A stretch of 64,000 nucleotides of DNA, taken from the NCBI GenBank assembly GCA_947498415.1, contig CANMKB010000003.1:248001-312000 (forward strand). The letters are read 5' to 3'. This document shows, in pieces, positions 51,532-58,938 of the stretch. How positions within the stretch are numbered: the stretch's first letter is position 1; every line of letters begins with the position of its first letter. Origin of the DNA: an uncultured Paracoccaceae bacterium. GTDB taxonomy: Bacteria; Pseudomonadota; Alphaproteobacteria; Rhodobacterales; Rhodobacteraceae. The notes under the pieces are model-generated. The model saw only the letters and a program-made list of their open reading frames with translations, was not told the DNA's origin and ran no database searches. The translations under genes and the position numbers were made by a program.

Positions 51532-53775
51532 CTAGGACTGATCGCGCAAATAGGCCATCACAGCGGGTCTAACTGTTTCCTGATTATCATTGCGGGCGGC
51601 GTTGATCACGCCGCGCAACTCAGACAAATCTGTCTTTAGGATCAGGCTTTTAACAGGCCCAATTGACGCAGGTCGCATGGACAAAATATGCACGCCCATT
51701 GCCGCAAGGCACAGCGCCTCAATCGGGCGGCCTGCGTCTTCACCACAGAAACTCAAAGTGGTTTTGCTGGATTTACAACGGTTTACGATGCCCTCGATGA
51801 ACGTCAGGAAACCTGAATTCAGCGTGTCGTAGCGGCGGCGGACGCGCTCGTTTTCGCGGTCTGCGGCAAAGAAGAACTGTTTCAGATCGTTGCCGCCGAT
51901 CGACAGAAAGCTCACCTCTTCAAAGAATTGCTGAGGCGCAAAGGCCAACGAAGGCGTTTCGAGCATCGTACCGACACGCACATTGGACGGCAGAGAATGG
52001 CCCAAGATCTTTTCACGTTCGATGGCTTTGTCCATCTCAGCCTTTGCGGCTGTAAATTCGGAATACTGCGCAATGAAGGGGAACATGACGGTCAGTTCAC
52101 GCCCCTTGGCCGCCCGCAAAAGCGCCTGAAGCTGCATCCGCAGGACACCCGGTTTATCAAGCCCCACACGGATCGCGCGCCAGCCAAGGGCTGGGTTTGG
52201 TTCGTCTTGAGGTGCCATATAGGGCAGCACTTTGTCTGACCCGATGTCGAGTGTGCGGAACACAACACGCTTGCCCGCCGCGGAATCCATCACATGTGAA
52301 TACAGCTCTGCCAATTCGTTGCGTTTGGGCATTTGATTGCGGATCAAGAACTGCAATTCAGTTCGGAACAGACCCACACCTTCGGCACCCGAGCCTTCAA
52401 GAGACGGCAGGTCCGCCATCAGGCCCGCGTTCATGAACATGCGTATATGAATGCCGTCTTTGGAAATCGCTTGTTTGTCACGGATCGAGGCATAGCGCTC
52501 TTGCGCGTTTGCGCGCATCGCCAGCTTGTCATGAAAAGCAGACACGACGGTGTCATCAGGCCGCAGGTGCACAAGCCCTTGATCGCCATCCACCAGAATT
52601 TGGTCGCCGTTCAGCGCTTCGGTTGTGATGCGCTCGGCGTGAATGATCAACGGGATCGCAAGCGCACGCGCAACGATCGCCGCATGTGACCCTACAGAGC
52701 CTTCTTCCAGGACAATGCCTTTCAAAGACCGTCCATATTCCAGCAATTCAGCAGGCCCGATGTTGCGGGCAATCAGAATTGGATCAGCAGGCATTTCCGC
52801 GCCGGTGTTGCTGCCCTGACCCGTCAGGATGCGCAGCAAGCGGTTAGAGAGGTCATCTAGATCATGTAGGCGATCGCGCAAGTAGGCATCAGTTGCCTGC
52901 GCCATGCGGGCCCGCGCTGTGGATTGTTCTTTTTCGACAGCAGCTTCGGCCGATAGACCCTGAGCAATGTCTTGCTCCATCCGGCGCAACCAACCTTTGG
53001 AGTTCGCAAACATCCGGTAGGCTTCTAGCACCTGAAGCTGTTCTTTGTCGCCGCCCGCCGCACCTTCAAGCATTCTGTCGACGCCTACGCGCAACGTGCT
53101 GATGGCCTCTGCAAGACGCTGTTGTTCAACTTCGGGATCATCTGCAATCGGATTGGTGACAACCACGCGAGGCTCATGCAGCCAAACATGCCCTTGCGCT
53201 GCGCCTTCTTGTGCGACACCGCCTTTGATGGCCACTTGTTGCTGGTGCAAGGGGGACAAGGCCGCGCCTTCGCCCACAAAGGCACCGAGTTCGGTCATTT
53301 CAGCCAGAACCATCGCCACGACTTCAAGCGCATAGATCTCATCGGCGGAAAACACGCGGGATTCTTTGGATTGCACAACCAAAACGCCCAGTTTTTCACC
53401 CAAACGTTGGATGGGCACACCACAAAAAGACGCAAAACGCTCTTCCCCGGTTTCCGCCATAAAGCGGTAGCCCTTTTCATTGGGCGCATCTGCGGTGTTC
53501 ACCACCTGATTGCGCTTGGCAACGCGGCCCACCAGGCCTTCGCCCATACGCAGACGGGTTTGGTGCACCGCATCGGAATGCAAACCCTCGGTGGCACACA
53601 GTTCTAGTGTTTCTTCATCACGGAAAAGGTAGATAGAGCACACTTCGGTGCCCATAGAGTACGCAATCAGCCCGGTGATTTTATCCAGTCGGGCCTGACC
53701 AGCGCTGTCCTCGGCCATTGCTTCGCGCAGGCGTCCTAGGAGTTTGCGACTTTCGCTGTCACGTCTTTCGGGCAT
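51532..53775 (-). CDS. ptsP: PTS-Ntr phosphoenolpyruvate-protein phosphotransferase PtsP
   Basis: Enzyme I of the nitrogen-related PTS, 747 residues. It takes phosphate from PEP and passes it to NPr. An N-terminal GAF domain (about 1-160, SMGTEVCSIYLFRDEETLELCAT) precedes the Enzyme I parts. The active histidine is His364 in GSHAAIVARALAIP. The PEP-binding barrel includes GVGLFRTELQFLIRN and FCGEDAGRPIEAL. The ATG at 53775 (MPERRDSESRK) is preferred over TTG and GTG codons just upstream. lysC lies 61 bases upstream on the same strand, and a 9-bp hairpin covers the gap. Confidence 0.94.
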   Translation of the reverse strand: MPERRDSESRKLLGRLREAMAEDSAGQARLDKITGLIAYSMGTEVCSIYLFRDEETLELCATEGLHSDAVHQTRLRMGEGLVGRVAKRNQVVNTADAPNEKGYRFMAETGEERFASFCGVPIQRLGEKLGVLVVQSKESRVFSADEIYALEVVAMVLAEMTELGAFVGEGAALSPLHQQQVAIKGGVAQEGAAQGHVWLHEPRVVVTNPIADDPEVEQQRLAEAISTLRVGVDRMLEGAAGGDKEQLQVLEAYRMFANSKGWLRRMEQDIAQGLSAEAAVEKEQSTARARMAQATDAYLRDRLHDLDDLSNRLLRILTGQGSNTGAEMPADPILIARNIGPAELLEYGRSLKGIVLEEGSVGSHAAIVARALAIPLIIHAERITTEALNGDQILVDGDQGLVHLRPDDTVVSAFHDKLAMRANAQERYASIRDKQAISKDGIHIRMFMNAGLMADLPSLEGSGAEGVGLFRTELQFLIRNQMPKRNELAELYSHVMDSAAGKRVVFRTLDIGSDKVLPYMAPQDEPNPALGWRAIRVGLDKPGVLRMQLQALLRAAKGRELTVMFPFIAQYSEFTAAKAEMDKAIEREKILGHSLPSNVRVGTMLETPSLAFAPQQFFEEVSFLSIGGNDLKQFFFAADRENERVRRRYDTLNSGFLTFIEGIVNRCKSSKTTLSFCGEDAGRPIEALCLAAMGVHILSMRPASIGPVKSLILKTDLSELRGVINAARNDNQETVRPAVMAYLRDQS

Positions 53776-53786
53776 TCTGTCCACCA

Positions 53787-53815
53787 ATCGCGCGGCAATT
53801 CACTCTCCGCGCGAT
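53787..53815 (-). promoter_or_regulatory. 9-bp hairpin over the ptsP ribosome binding region
   Basis: ATCGCGCGG (53787-53795) and CCGCGCGAT (53807-53815) form a perfect stem. On the transcribed strand the 11-base loop region begins GGAGAG, and the ptsP ATG is 11 bases past the hairpin. No T run follows. Confidence 0.55.
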
Positions 53816-53836
53816 CAGTTGTGATCGTGCAGAGTC

Positions 53837-55072
53837 TTACGCCGCTTTATCCAATTCGAATGCATCATGCAGGGCTTGGACGGCAAGTTCCATGTATTTC
53901 CGGTCTACAAGCACAGAAATTTTGATTTCTGACGTCGTAATGACCTTAATGTTGATGCCTTCATCAGACAGCACCTTAAACATCTTGGCTGCAACGCCTG
54001 ATTGCGAACGCATGCCGATGCCAACAACAGACACTTTTGCGACGTCTTTGTCGCTGGCGATGCCCTGATAGTTGATCTCGGACCCTTTGATCGATTCCAT
54101 TGCAGTTTCTGCGCGGCTGACCTGATCAATTGGCAGGCTGAATGTCATATTGGTGCGGCCATCTTCAGAGATGTCCTGCACGATCATATCTACGTTCACA
54201 CCCGCATCAGACAGGGTGCCAAAGATGATGGCCGCAATACCGGGGCGGTCTGCCACAGAACGCAGTGTCATTTGAACTTCGTCACGAGAATACGCCACAC
54301 CGGCAACTACATTGGATTCCATGATTTCTTCCTCATCACAGACGAGCGTTCCGGCCTCGTCAGATTGTTCTTCAAAAGAGCTTAGTACGCGCAGTTTAAC
54401 TTTGTAGCGCATCGCCAATTCAACAGAGCGGGTTTGCAGAACTTTCGCACCCAAAGAGGCAAGTTCCAGCATTTCTTCAAATGCGATCCGGTCAAGCTTA
54501 CGGGCCTTCTGACAGATGCGCGGGTCAGTCGTGTAAACGCCGTCCACATCTGTATAGATGTCGCAACGCTCTGCATCAAAGGCTGCGGCAAAGGCCACAG
54601 CTGTGGTGTCAGAGCCACCCCGACCTAGCGTGGTAATGCGACCTTCTGGGCTCACACCCTGAAAACCTGCAACAACTGCAACCTGCATGCCTTCGGCAAA
54701 CTTGGCATTGATGTTTTCTGGCGGAATACCCTCGATGCGGGCCTGGCTGTGGGCCGAGTTGGTTTGCAGCGGCACTTGCCATCCTTGCCAGCTGCGCGCC
54801 GCGACACCCATCTCTTGCAAGGTCAACGCCATTAGACCAGCGGTGACATTTTCACCCGAGCTGACAACCGCATCATATTCACGTGCGTCATACAGCGATG
54901 AAGTCTCGTTCACCCAGCCGACAAGTTCGTTGGTCTTGCCTGACATGGCCGAAACGATGACAATGACGTCATAGCCTTTGGCCACTTCGACGCCGACTCG
55001 TTTCGCAGCGCGTCGAATGCGGTCCAGGTTCGCGACAGAGGTGCCGCCGAATTTCATTACCAATGTGGGCAT
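53837..55072 (-). CDS. lysC: Aspartate kinase (LysC)
   Basis: A 411-residue enzyme that phosphorylates aspartate, the first step to lysine, threonine and methionine. The N-terminal kinase domain begins MKFGGTSVANLDRIRRAA and has the TLGRGGSDTTAVAFAAAFDAERCDIYTDVDGVYTTDPR segment. Two ACT domains follow from about residue 265 (VAYSRDEVQMTLRSVADRPGIAA and a second near 345), which bind lysine and threonine for feedback control. thrC is elsewhere in the window (36028). The start is ATG. The 237-base upstream gap holds no riboswitch that I recognise. Confidence 0.96.
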   Translation of the reverse strand: MPTLVMKFGGTSVANLDRIRRAAKRVGVEVAKGYDVIVIVSAMSGKTNELVGWVNETSSLYDAREYDAVVSSGENVTAGLMALTLQEMGVAARSWQGWQVPLQTNSAHSQARIEGIPPENINAKFAEGMQVAVVAGFQGVSPEGRITTLGRGGSDTTAVAFAAAFDAERCDIYTDVDGVYTTDPRICQKARKLDRIAFEEMLELASLGAKVLQTRSVELAMRYKVKLRVLSSFEEQSDEAGTLVCDEEEIMESNVVAGVAYSRDEVQMTLRSVADRPGIAAIIFGTLSDAGVNVDMIVQDISEDGRTNMTFSLPIDQVSRAETAMESIKGSEINYQGIASDKDVAKVSVVGIGMRSQSGVAAKMFKVLSDEGINIKVITTSEIKISVLVDRKYMELAVQALHDAFELDKAA

Positions 55073-55309
55073 GAGCTTAACTTCCTGCCTTTCGTTTTCG
55101 AATTGAGGGGCGGTTTACGTGCTGTAGGGCCTTAGGACAAGGCAGGCAGCGCCACGAAACGAACGGAAAACGGCGTTTAAACAGAGTTTGTTGCCCCCAC
55201 AGGGGTGGCTTTGCCGTTTATCGTTACACGCTGTCCAATTTAACAGAATTTTGCGAGCGATGCGGTTTGCGCAACATTCGTTTCATCTCAAAGAGATTCG
55301 GTTTTCAGA

Positions 55310-55786
55310 TCAGTTGGATTTGCGCCCGGGGCGAAAGGGAAGTGGCAAAACCGGAACGCCTTCTTCAACAAGGCTTTTTGCTTCTTCGGCATTGGCTTCG
55401 CCATAGATCGCGCGTTCAGGGGCGTCGCCTGTATGTATGGCGCGAGCTTCTTCGGCAAAGTTCGCACCTACATAGTCTGAATTGGCCTCAACTTGTTTCT
55501 TCAGTTCAGATAACGCTTGTTCAACTTCGGTGGTGGGTTGCGACAAGACAGGGGTTGGCGTCTTTGTGCTTGGCGTTGCGGAGTCTTTTTCAGCGTCCTT
55601 AGGAGCCTGAGCCGCCGAACGGGCAGGGCGCACGCGTGGGGCCATGATTGCCTTTTCGACATTTGTTTCCCCACAAGCAGCACAAGTTACCATGCCCGCC
55701 GCTTTGAGCTTGTCAAAAGCGCTTGCAGATTGGAACCAACTGTCGAAACGGTGCCCTTGCGAGCATTTAAGCGTGTATTGGATCAT
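55310..55786 (-). CDS. DUF1178 family protein
   Basis: A 158-residue protein of unknown function, common in alphaproteobacteria. It starts MIQYTLKCSQGHRFDSWFQSASAFDKLKAAGMVTCAACGETNVEKAIMAPRV; the early Cys and the CAACG pair suggest a zinc ribbon. The C-terminal part (ANSDYVGANFAEEARAIHTGD, IYGEANAEEAKSLVEEG) is conserved. A Pro/Ser/Thr-rich linker separates the two halves. The ATG at 55786 is preferred because the family starts MI(Q/R)Y. The Nudix gene lies 95 bases upstream on the same strand. Confidence 0.84.
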   Translation of the reverse strand: MIQYTLKCSQGHRFDSWFQSASAFDKLKAAGMVTCAACGETNVEKAIMAPRVRPARSAAQAPKDAEKDSATPSTKTPTPVLSQPTTEVEQALSELKKQVEANSDYVGANFAEEARAIHTGDAPERAIYGEANAEEAKSLVEEGVPVLPLPFRPGRKSN

Positions 55787-55881
55787 TCTTTTAAGGACCA
55801 ACTTGATATCGGCTGTTCTTATTGTTGTCCCAAAATGGGATCAAGCCAAATAAATTATCCGCGACGCCCTATCACTTGAAA

Positions 55882-56355
55882 TTATTGTAGGCGGCTTGGA
55901 TCAAAGGATTTAATAATTTTCGCCAATTCTGGTTCCTTTACCAGTTTGGCTGCTTTCTTTTGTGAATACCATTTGCGGCGACGTTGCCCCGCTTCGGGAA
56001 ACTCTGTCTCAAGTTTTTTGCATTTAACAGGGTAGACCATCGCAAGACAAGGCAGGTCACGCTTTTCTTCGTTGCGCTTCAAGTAGGAATACACGCCCAG
56101 GCATTGACTGCTGACTTTGCCCTTCACGCCAGCTTCTTCCCAGGCTTCTTGTGCAGCGGCCTCTGCCGGTATCATGCCCAGCATTGGCCAACCCTTAGGG
56201 ATGATCCAGCGGCCGGTTCCGCGGCTTGTGATCAATAGGATCTGGGTTTTGCCATTGCGCACGCGCCAGACCAGCGCTGCAAACTGGCTGCGCATATCGC
56301 GCTTGCGTGCATTGGAGAGTGAGAGGGGGAGTTGTACTGCCAATTGAATTGTCAC
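55882..56355 (-). CDS. Nudix hydrolase
   Basis: A protein of about 157 residues. The Nudix region reads SRGTGRWIIPKGWPM followed by IPAEAAAQEAWEEAGVKG, close to the GX5EX7REUXEEXGU pattern with Gln in place of the usual Arg. This branch resembles diphosphoinositol polyphosphate phosphohydrolase-type enzymes; the substrate is unknown. The start is uncertain: the frame opens back to a TTG at 56481, but a GTG at 56355 (VTIQLAVQLPLSLSN) fits the expected length better. No ribosome binding site decides the matter. Confidence 0.78.
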   Translation of the reverse strand: MTIQLAVQLPLSLSNARKRDMRSQFAALVWRVRNGKTQILLITSRGTGRWIIPKGWPMLGMIPAEAAAQEAWEEAGVKGKVSSQCLGVYSYLKRNEEKRDLPCLAMVYPVKCKKLETEFPEAGQRRRKWYSQKKAAKLVKEPELAKIIKSFDPSRLQ

Positions 56356-56489
56356 GGATTTGTCCGCTGCCCTGTTCTTTGTATCTAAGATACGCTCACC
56401 TCTCTTAAAATCAATGGTTTGGCTTTGAATTGCAACTTTGCCCCCAGATTTGTTGTTTTTCAGTAAAGGCCATTCGCCCAAATCGGCTT

Positions 56490-56547
56490 TGGGAATTCAT
56501 GGAACGCCCTTGGGAAATGCTGGGAGCTTTATGGGAATTGTGTGGGA
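56490..56547 (+). promoter_or_regulatory. Forward array of six phased TGGGA boxes (MraZ-like operator)
   Basis: TGGGA-type pentamers start at 56490, 56500 (TGGAA), 56511, 56521, 56532 and 56543. The step is 10 or 11 bases, matching the helical repeat. MraZ binds repeated TGGGN boxes separated by 5-base spacers in Escherichia coli. A further pair occurs at 56614 (CGGGA) and 56624. The array is about 530 bases before mraZ. Confidence 0.6.
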
Positions 56548-56651
56548 TTTGGGGCTTTCAGGCGCTGCTCTCATCCAGTTTCCAGGGCGATTTAAGAAAA
56601 AGTTCAAAATTTCCGGGAAATCATGGGAAGTTTTGCGATTGCAATATTTTT

Positions 56652-56710
56652 AGCCTATTTGGTGTTGTGTAGTGATATTTGATCAATATATAGTATATTG
56701 AAGCCTATTT
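56652..56710 (+). repeat. AGCCTATTT direct repeat in an AT-rich segment
   Basis: AGCCTATTT occurs at 56652-56660 and 56702-56710, 50 bases apart. The segment between is strongly AT-rich compared with the rest of the window and contains TTGATCAA. No gene is seen. Confidence 0.4.
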
Positions 56711-56754
56711 CACTTTTGTGCTTTATGTTGTTTTAGATTCTTTGCCACATTTTT

Positions 56755-56808
56755 TCCCATCTTTTCCCAAAATTTCTATTGATTTCCATGATTTCCCATG
56801 GCATCCCT
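56755..56808 (-). promoter_or_regulatory. Inverted array of phased TGGGA boxes over the mraZ promoter
   Basis: Read on the plus strand, TCCCA or near copies begin at 56755, 56765, 56785 (TCCAT), 56794 and 56804 (TCCCT), with a degenerate copy at 56775. Steps are 9 to 10 bases. These are TGGGA boxes on the other strand, and the last one touches the likely -10 element. Confidence 0.6.
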
Positions 56809-56813
56809 ATAAA
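56784..56813 (+). promoter_or_regulatory. Likely promoter of the mraZ leader
   Basis: A -10-like TATAAA (56808-56813) lies 18 bases after TTCCAT (56784-56789). It sits at the end of the inverted TGGGA array and would start RNA near 56820. Confidence 0.4.
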
Positions 56814-56818
56814 CACGA

Positions 56819-57030
56819 TGAGGACGGGATTATGAGGGGCGCGAAAAAGACCCCGAACAAAAAATCCAAAGTCAGGTTTCATACAGGCCCCGATTTCATC
56901 GAATTAAGAGATCCGGCGCGCGGGCGAGCAGACATCCCCCCAGGTGGCGCGTGCAGCTGGACATACCCGCAAAGCGGGACGAGGGCGGCGGATTGAACAG
57001 TGGCAGCAGTTCAATCCGCTGTTTCGTTTC
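56819..57030 (+). ncRNA. Leader-derived small RNA, UpsM-like (candidate)
   Basis: In Rhodobacter sphaeroides the dcw cluster has a long 5' leader that yields an abundant sRNA, UpsM, of about 200 bases, ending at a Rho-independent terminator before mraZ. Here the interval from the likely start near 56819 to the end of the hairpin at 56988-57019 is about 210 bases. It contains a small CCCGC-AAA-GCGGG hairpin (56966-56978). No RNase P or 6S signature is seen. The 5' end is inferred. Confidence 0.6.
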
Positions 57031-57031
57031 C
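56988..57031 (+). terminator. Terminator-like hairpin in the mraZ leader
   Basis: GCGGATTGAAC (56988-56998) and GTTCAATCCGC (57009-57019) form a perfect 11-bp stem with a 10-base loop. TGTTTCGTTTC follows. It lies about 60 bases before the mraZ start and could end most transcripts early. Confidence 0.7.
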
Positions 57032-57079
57032 AGCGGAACGCAACACAACGTGGGGTTAACAGAAGGACCCGGTCAGGCA

Positions 57080-57583
57080 GTGGCACGTAGGTTCAGAGGC
57101 GAAAGCCACCATAAGGTGGATACGAAGGGCAGGGTGTCTATCCCGGCCTCGTTTCGTCGTGTGCTCGAAGCATCTGACCCCAACTGGAAGTCCGGCGATA
57201 CCCCAGAGCTTGTGATTGTATATGGCGATCATCGCCGCAATTATCTTGAATGCTACACCATGGAAGCGATTGAAGAGGTCGACAATAAGATCGACGCTCT
57301 GCCACGCGGCTCTATGGAACGCAAAATGCTGCAACGTCTTTTCCACGGCCAGTCTTTCCCAACTACGGTAGATGAGACAGGTCGTTTGGTTTTGCCCGCC
57401 AAGCTGCGTCAGAAAATTGAATTGGATAAAGAAGCTTTCTTTATTGCCGCTGGTGACACCTTCCAGATATGGAAGCCGGAAACATACGAAGAGGAAGAGC
57501 TCTCTAAAACCGAAGAATGGTTGGATGAGCTGCCAGATGATTTTGATCCTCTGGTGTTCCTTGATCAGACCAAGGAGACTTAA
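57080..57583 (+). CDS. mraZ: Transcriptional regulator MraZ
   Basis: A 167-residue DNA-binding protein that regulates the dcw cluster in other bacteria. It starts ARRFRGESHHKVDTKGRVSIPASFRRVLE after a GTG; AGAAGGA at 57061 is rather far from it. The second SpoVT/AbrB-like half reads FPTTVDETGRLVLPAKLRQKIEL. The frame opens upstream, but residues before the GTG lack homology. The phased TGGGA boxes upstream fit a self-regulated promoter. It begins the run mraZ-rsmH-ftsL-ftsI-murE-murF-mraY. Confidence 0.94.
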   Translation: MARRFRGESHHKVDTKGRVSIPASFRRVLEASDPNWKSGDTPELVIVYGDHRRNYLECYTMEAIEEVDNKIDALPRGSMERKMLQRLFHGQSFPTTVDETGRLVLPAKLRQKIELDKEAFFIAAGDTFQIWKPETYEEEELSKTEEWLDELPDDFDPLVFLDQTKET

Positions 57584-57586
57584 GGA

Positions 57587-58594
57587 ATGGCGGACAAGGC
57601 ATCACAAGACAAGAATGCCCCGCATATTCCCGTGTTGCTGCGCCCGCTATTGGCGGCCGTGGCGCCGGTGTCTGGGCGTTGGCTGGATGGTACCTTTGGC
57701 GCCGGGGGCTATACCCGTGGTCTTTTGCAAGCCGGCGCTGACAAAGTATACGGCGTAGATCGTGATCCGCTGGCCTTTCAGATGGCCAAAGACTGGATCG
57801 GCGAATTTGATGATCGCATTGAATGCGTCGCGGGTGTGTTTTCGAAAATGGATGAATATGCACAACGCCTTGATGGTGTTGTGTTGGATCTGGGCGTTAG
57901 CTCGATGCAGCTAGACCTCGCAGAGCGTGGCTTTTCTTTCATGCGAGACGGGCCTTTGGACATGCGGATGAGCCAAGAGGGTTTGTCGGCCGCTGATATC
58001 GTCAATGAATCCTCCGAAGAAGAAATCGCGGACATTCTGTTTCACTATGGCGAAGAACGCGCAAGCCGCCGTATTGCCAGGGCGATTGTGCGTGAACGGG
58101 CTGTTGCGCCGTTTAAGACCACACTGCAACTGGCTGAAGTCATTGAGAAATGCCTGCCGCGCCCAAAGCCAAATCAAAGCCATCCAGCAACCCGCAGCTT
58201 TCAAGGTCTGCGCATTGCTGTGAATGACGAATACGGCGAATTGTTCCGTGGCCTCATGGCCGCCGAACGCGCCCTGCGCCCCGGTGGTTTGCTGGCGGTT
58301 GTGACCTTTCATTCAATCGAAGACCGAATGGTCAAGAAATACCTACAGGCCCGCGCCGGCAAAACCGGCGGCGGCAGCCGTTATGCGCCCGAAGTTCAGC
58401 TCGAAGCCCCGGCTTTTGAATTGCTGACGCGCAAAGCAGTTGGGCCTGATGATCAAGAGTTAGAAGAAAATCCACGCGCACGCTCGGCAAAGCTGCGTGT
58501 GGCTCGGCGCACCGATGCGCCAGCGGGAAATGTCGACGGTAAAAAGATCGGCATGCCCATGTTGACGGCGGGAAAATCTGGGGGACGACGCTAA
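57587..58594 (+). CDS. rsmH: 16S rRNA (cytosine(1402)-N(4))-methyltransferase RsmH
   Basis: A 335-residue SAM-dependent enzyme that methylates C1402 in the ribosomal decoding centre. SAM motif I is [47 protein letters not shown] and GPLDMRM follow, and [14 protein letters not shown] is close to the C-terminus. AAGGAG sits nine bases before the ATG, inside the mraZ end. The stop overlaps the ftsL start by one base (TAATG). Confidence 0.97.
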   Translation: MADKASQDKNAPHIPVLLRPLLAAVAPVSGRWLDGTFGAGGYTRGLLQAGADKVYGVDRDPLAFQMAKDWIGEFDDRIECVAGVFSKMDEYAQRLDGVVLDLGVSSMQLDLAERGFSFMRDGPLDMRMSQEGLSAADIVNESSEEEIADILFHYGEERASRRIARAIVRERAVAPFKTTLQLAEVIEKCLPRPKPNQSHPATRSFQGLRIAVNDEYGELFRGLMAAERALRPGGLLAVVTFHSIEDRMVKKYLQARAGKTGGGSRYAPEVQLEAPAFELLTRKAVGPDDQELEENPRARSAKLRVARRTDAPAGNVDGKKIGMPMLTAGKSGGRR

Positions 58595-58938
58595 TGCGCA
58601 GCCTTATGTATGTACTGACAGCAGTATCTGTCATCGCACTGGCCTTTTGGGCCTATCGTGAAAACTACACCACGCAAGAGGCCCTGGGGCAAACCCAGGA
58701 ACTGCGGGCCGAGATTGGCCAGGCACGAGACCGCCTTGCGATGCTCAAGGCCGAATGGGCGTACCTAAACCGCCCCGATCGCCTAAGCGATCTTGCTGAC
58801 ATCAATTTTGAGCGCCTTCAGCTTTTGCCCCTGCGCCCTGATCAATTCGGCCGTATCGAGCAGGTGGCCTATCCGCCACTGGGCACGGCCACGCTGGATG
58901 GCATTGTCGAGGTCTCCTCTCAGGGGGATGTCCAATGA
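58594..58938 (+). CDS. ftsL: Cell division protein FtsL
   Basis: A 114-residue single-pass inner membrane protein. The helix is near the start (MYVLTAVSVIALAFWAYREN). The periplasmic part has a coiled-coil-like heptad stretch (ELRAEIGQARDRLAMLKAEWAYLNRPDRLSDLA), which ends in the LxRPxRL-like segment usual in alphaproteobacterial FtsL. It forms a complex with FtsB and FtsQ to activate septal peptidoglycan synthesis. Overlaps ftsI by four bases (ATGA). Confidence 0.93.
   Translation: MRSLMYVLTAVSVIALAFWAYRENYTTQEALGQTQELRAEIGQARDRLAMLKAEWAYLNRPDRLSDLADINFERLQLLPLRPDQFGRIEQVAYPPLGTATLDGIVEVSSQGDVQ

Noticed and set aside
56821..57060. RNase P RNA or 6S RNA ahead of mraZ
   Set aside because: The region is structured, but the conserved RNase P core (GAGGAAAGTCCGGGC-like) and a long 6S-type rod are not seen.
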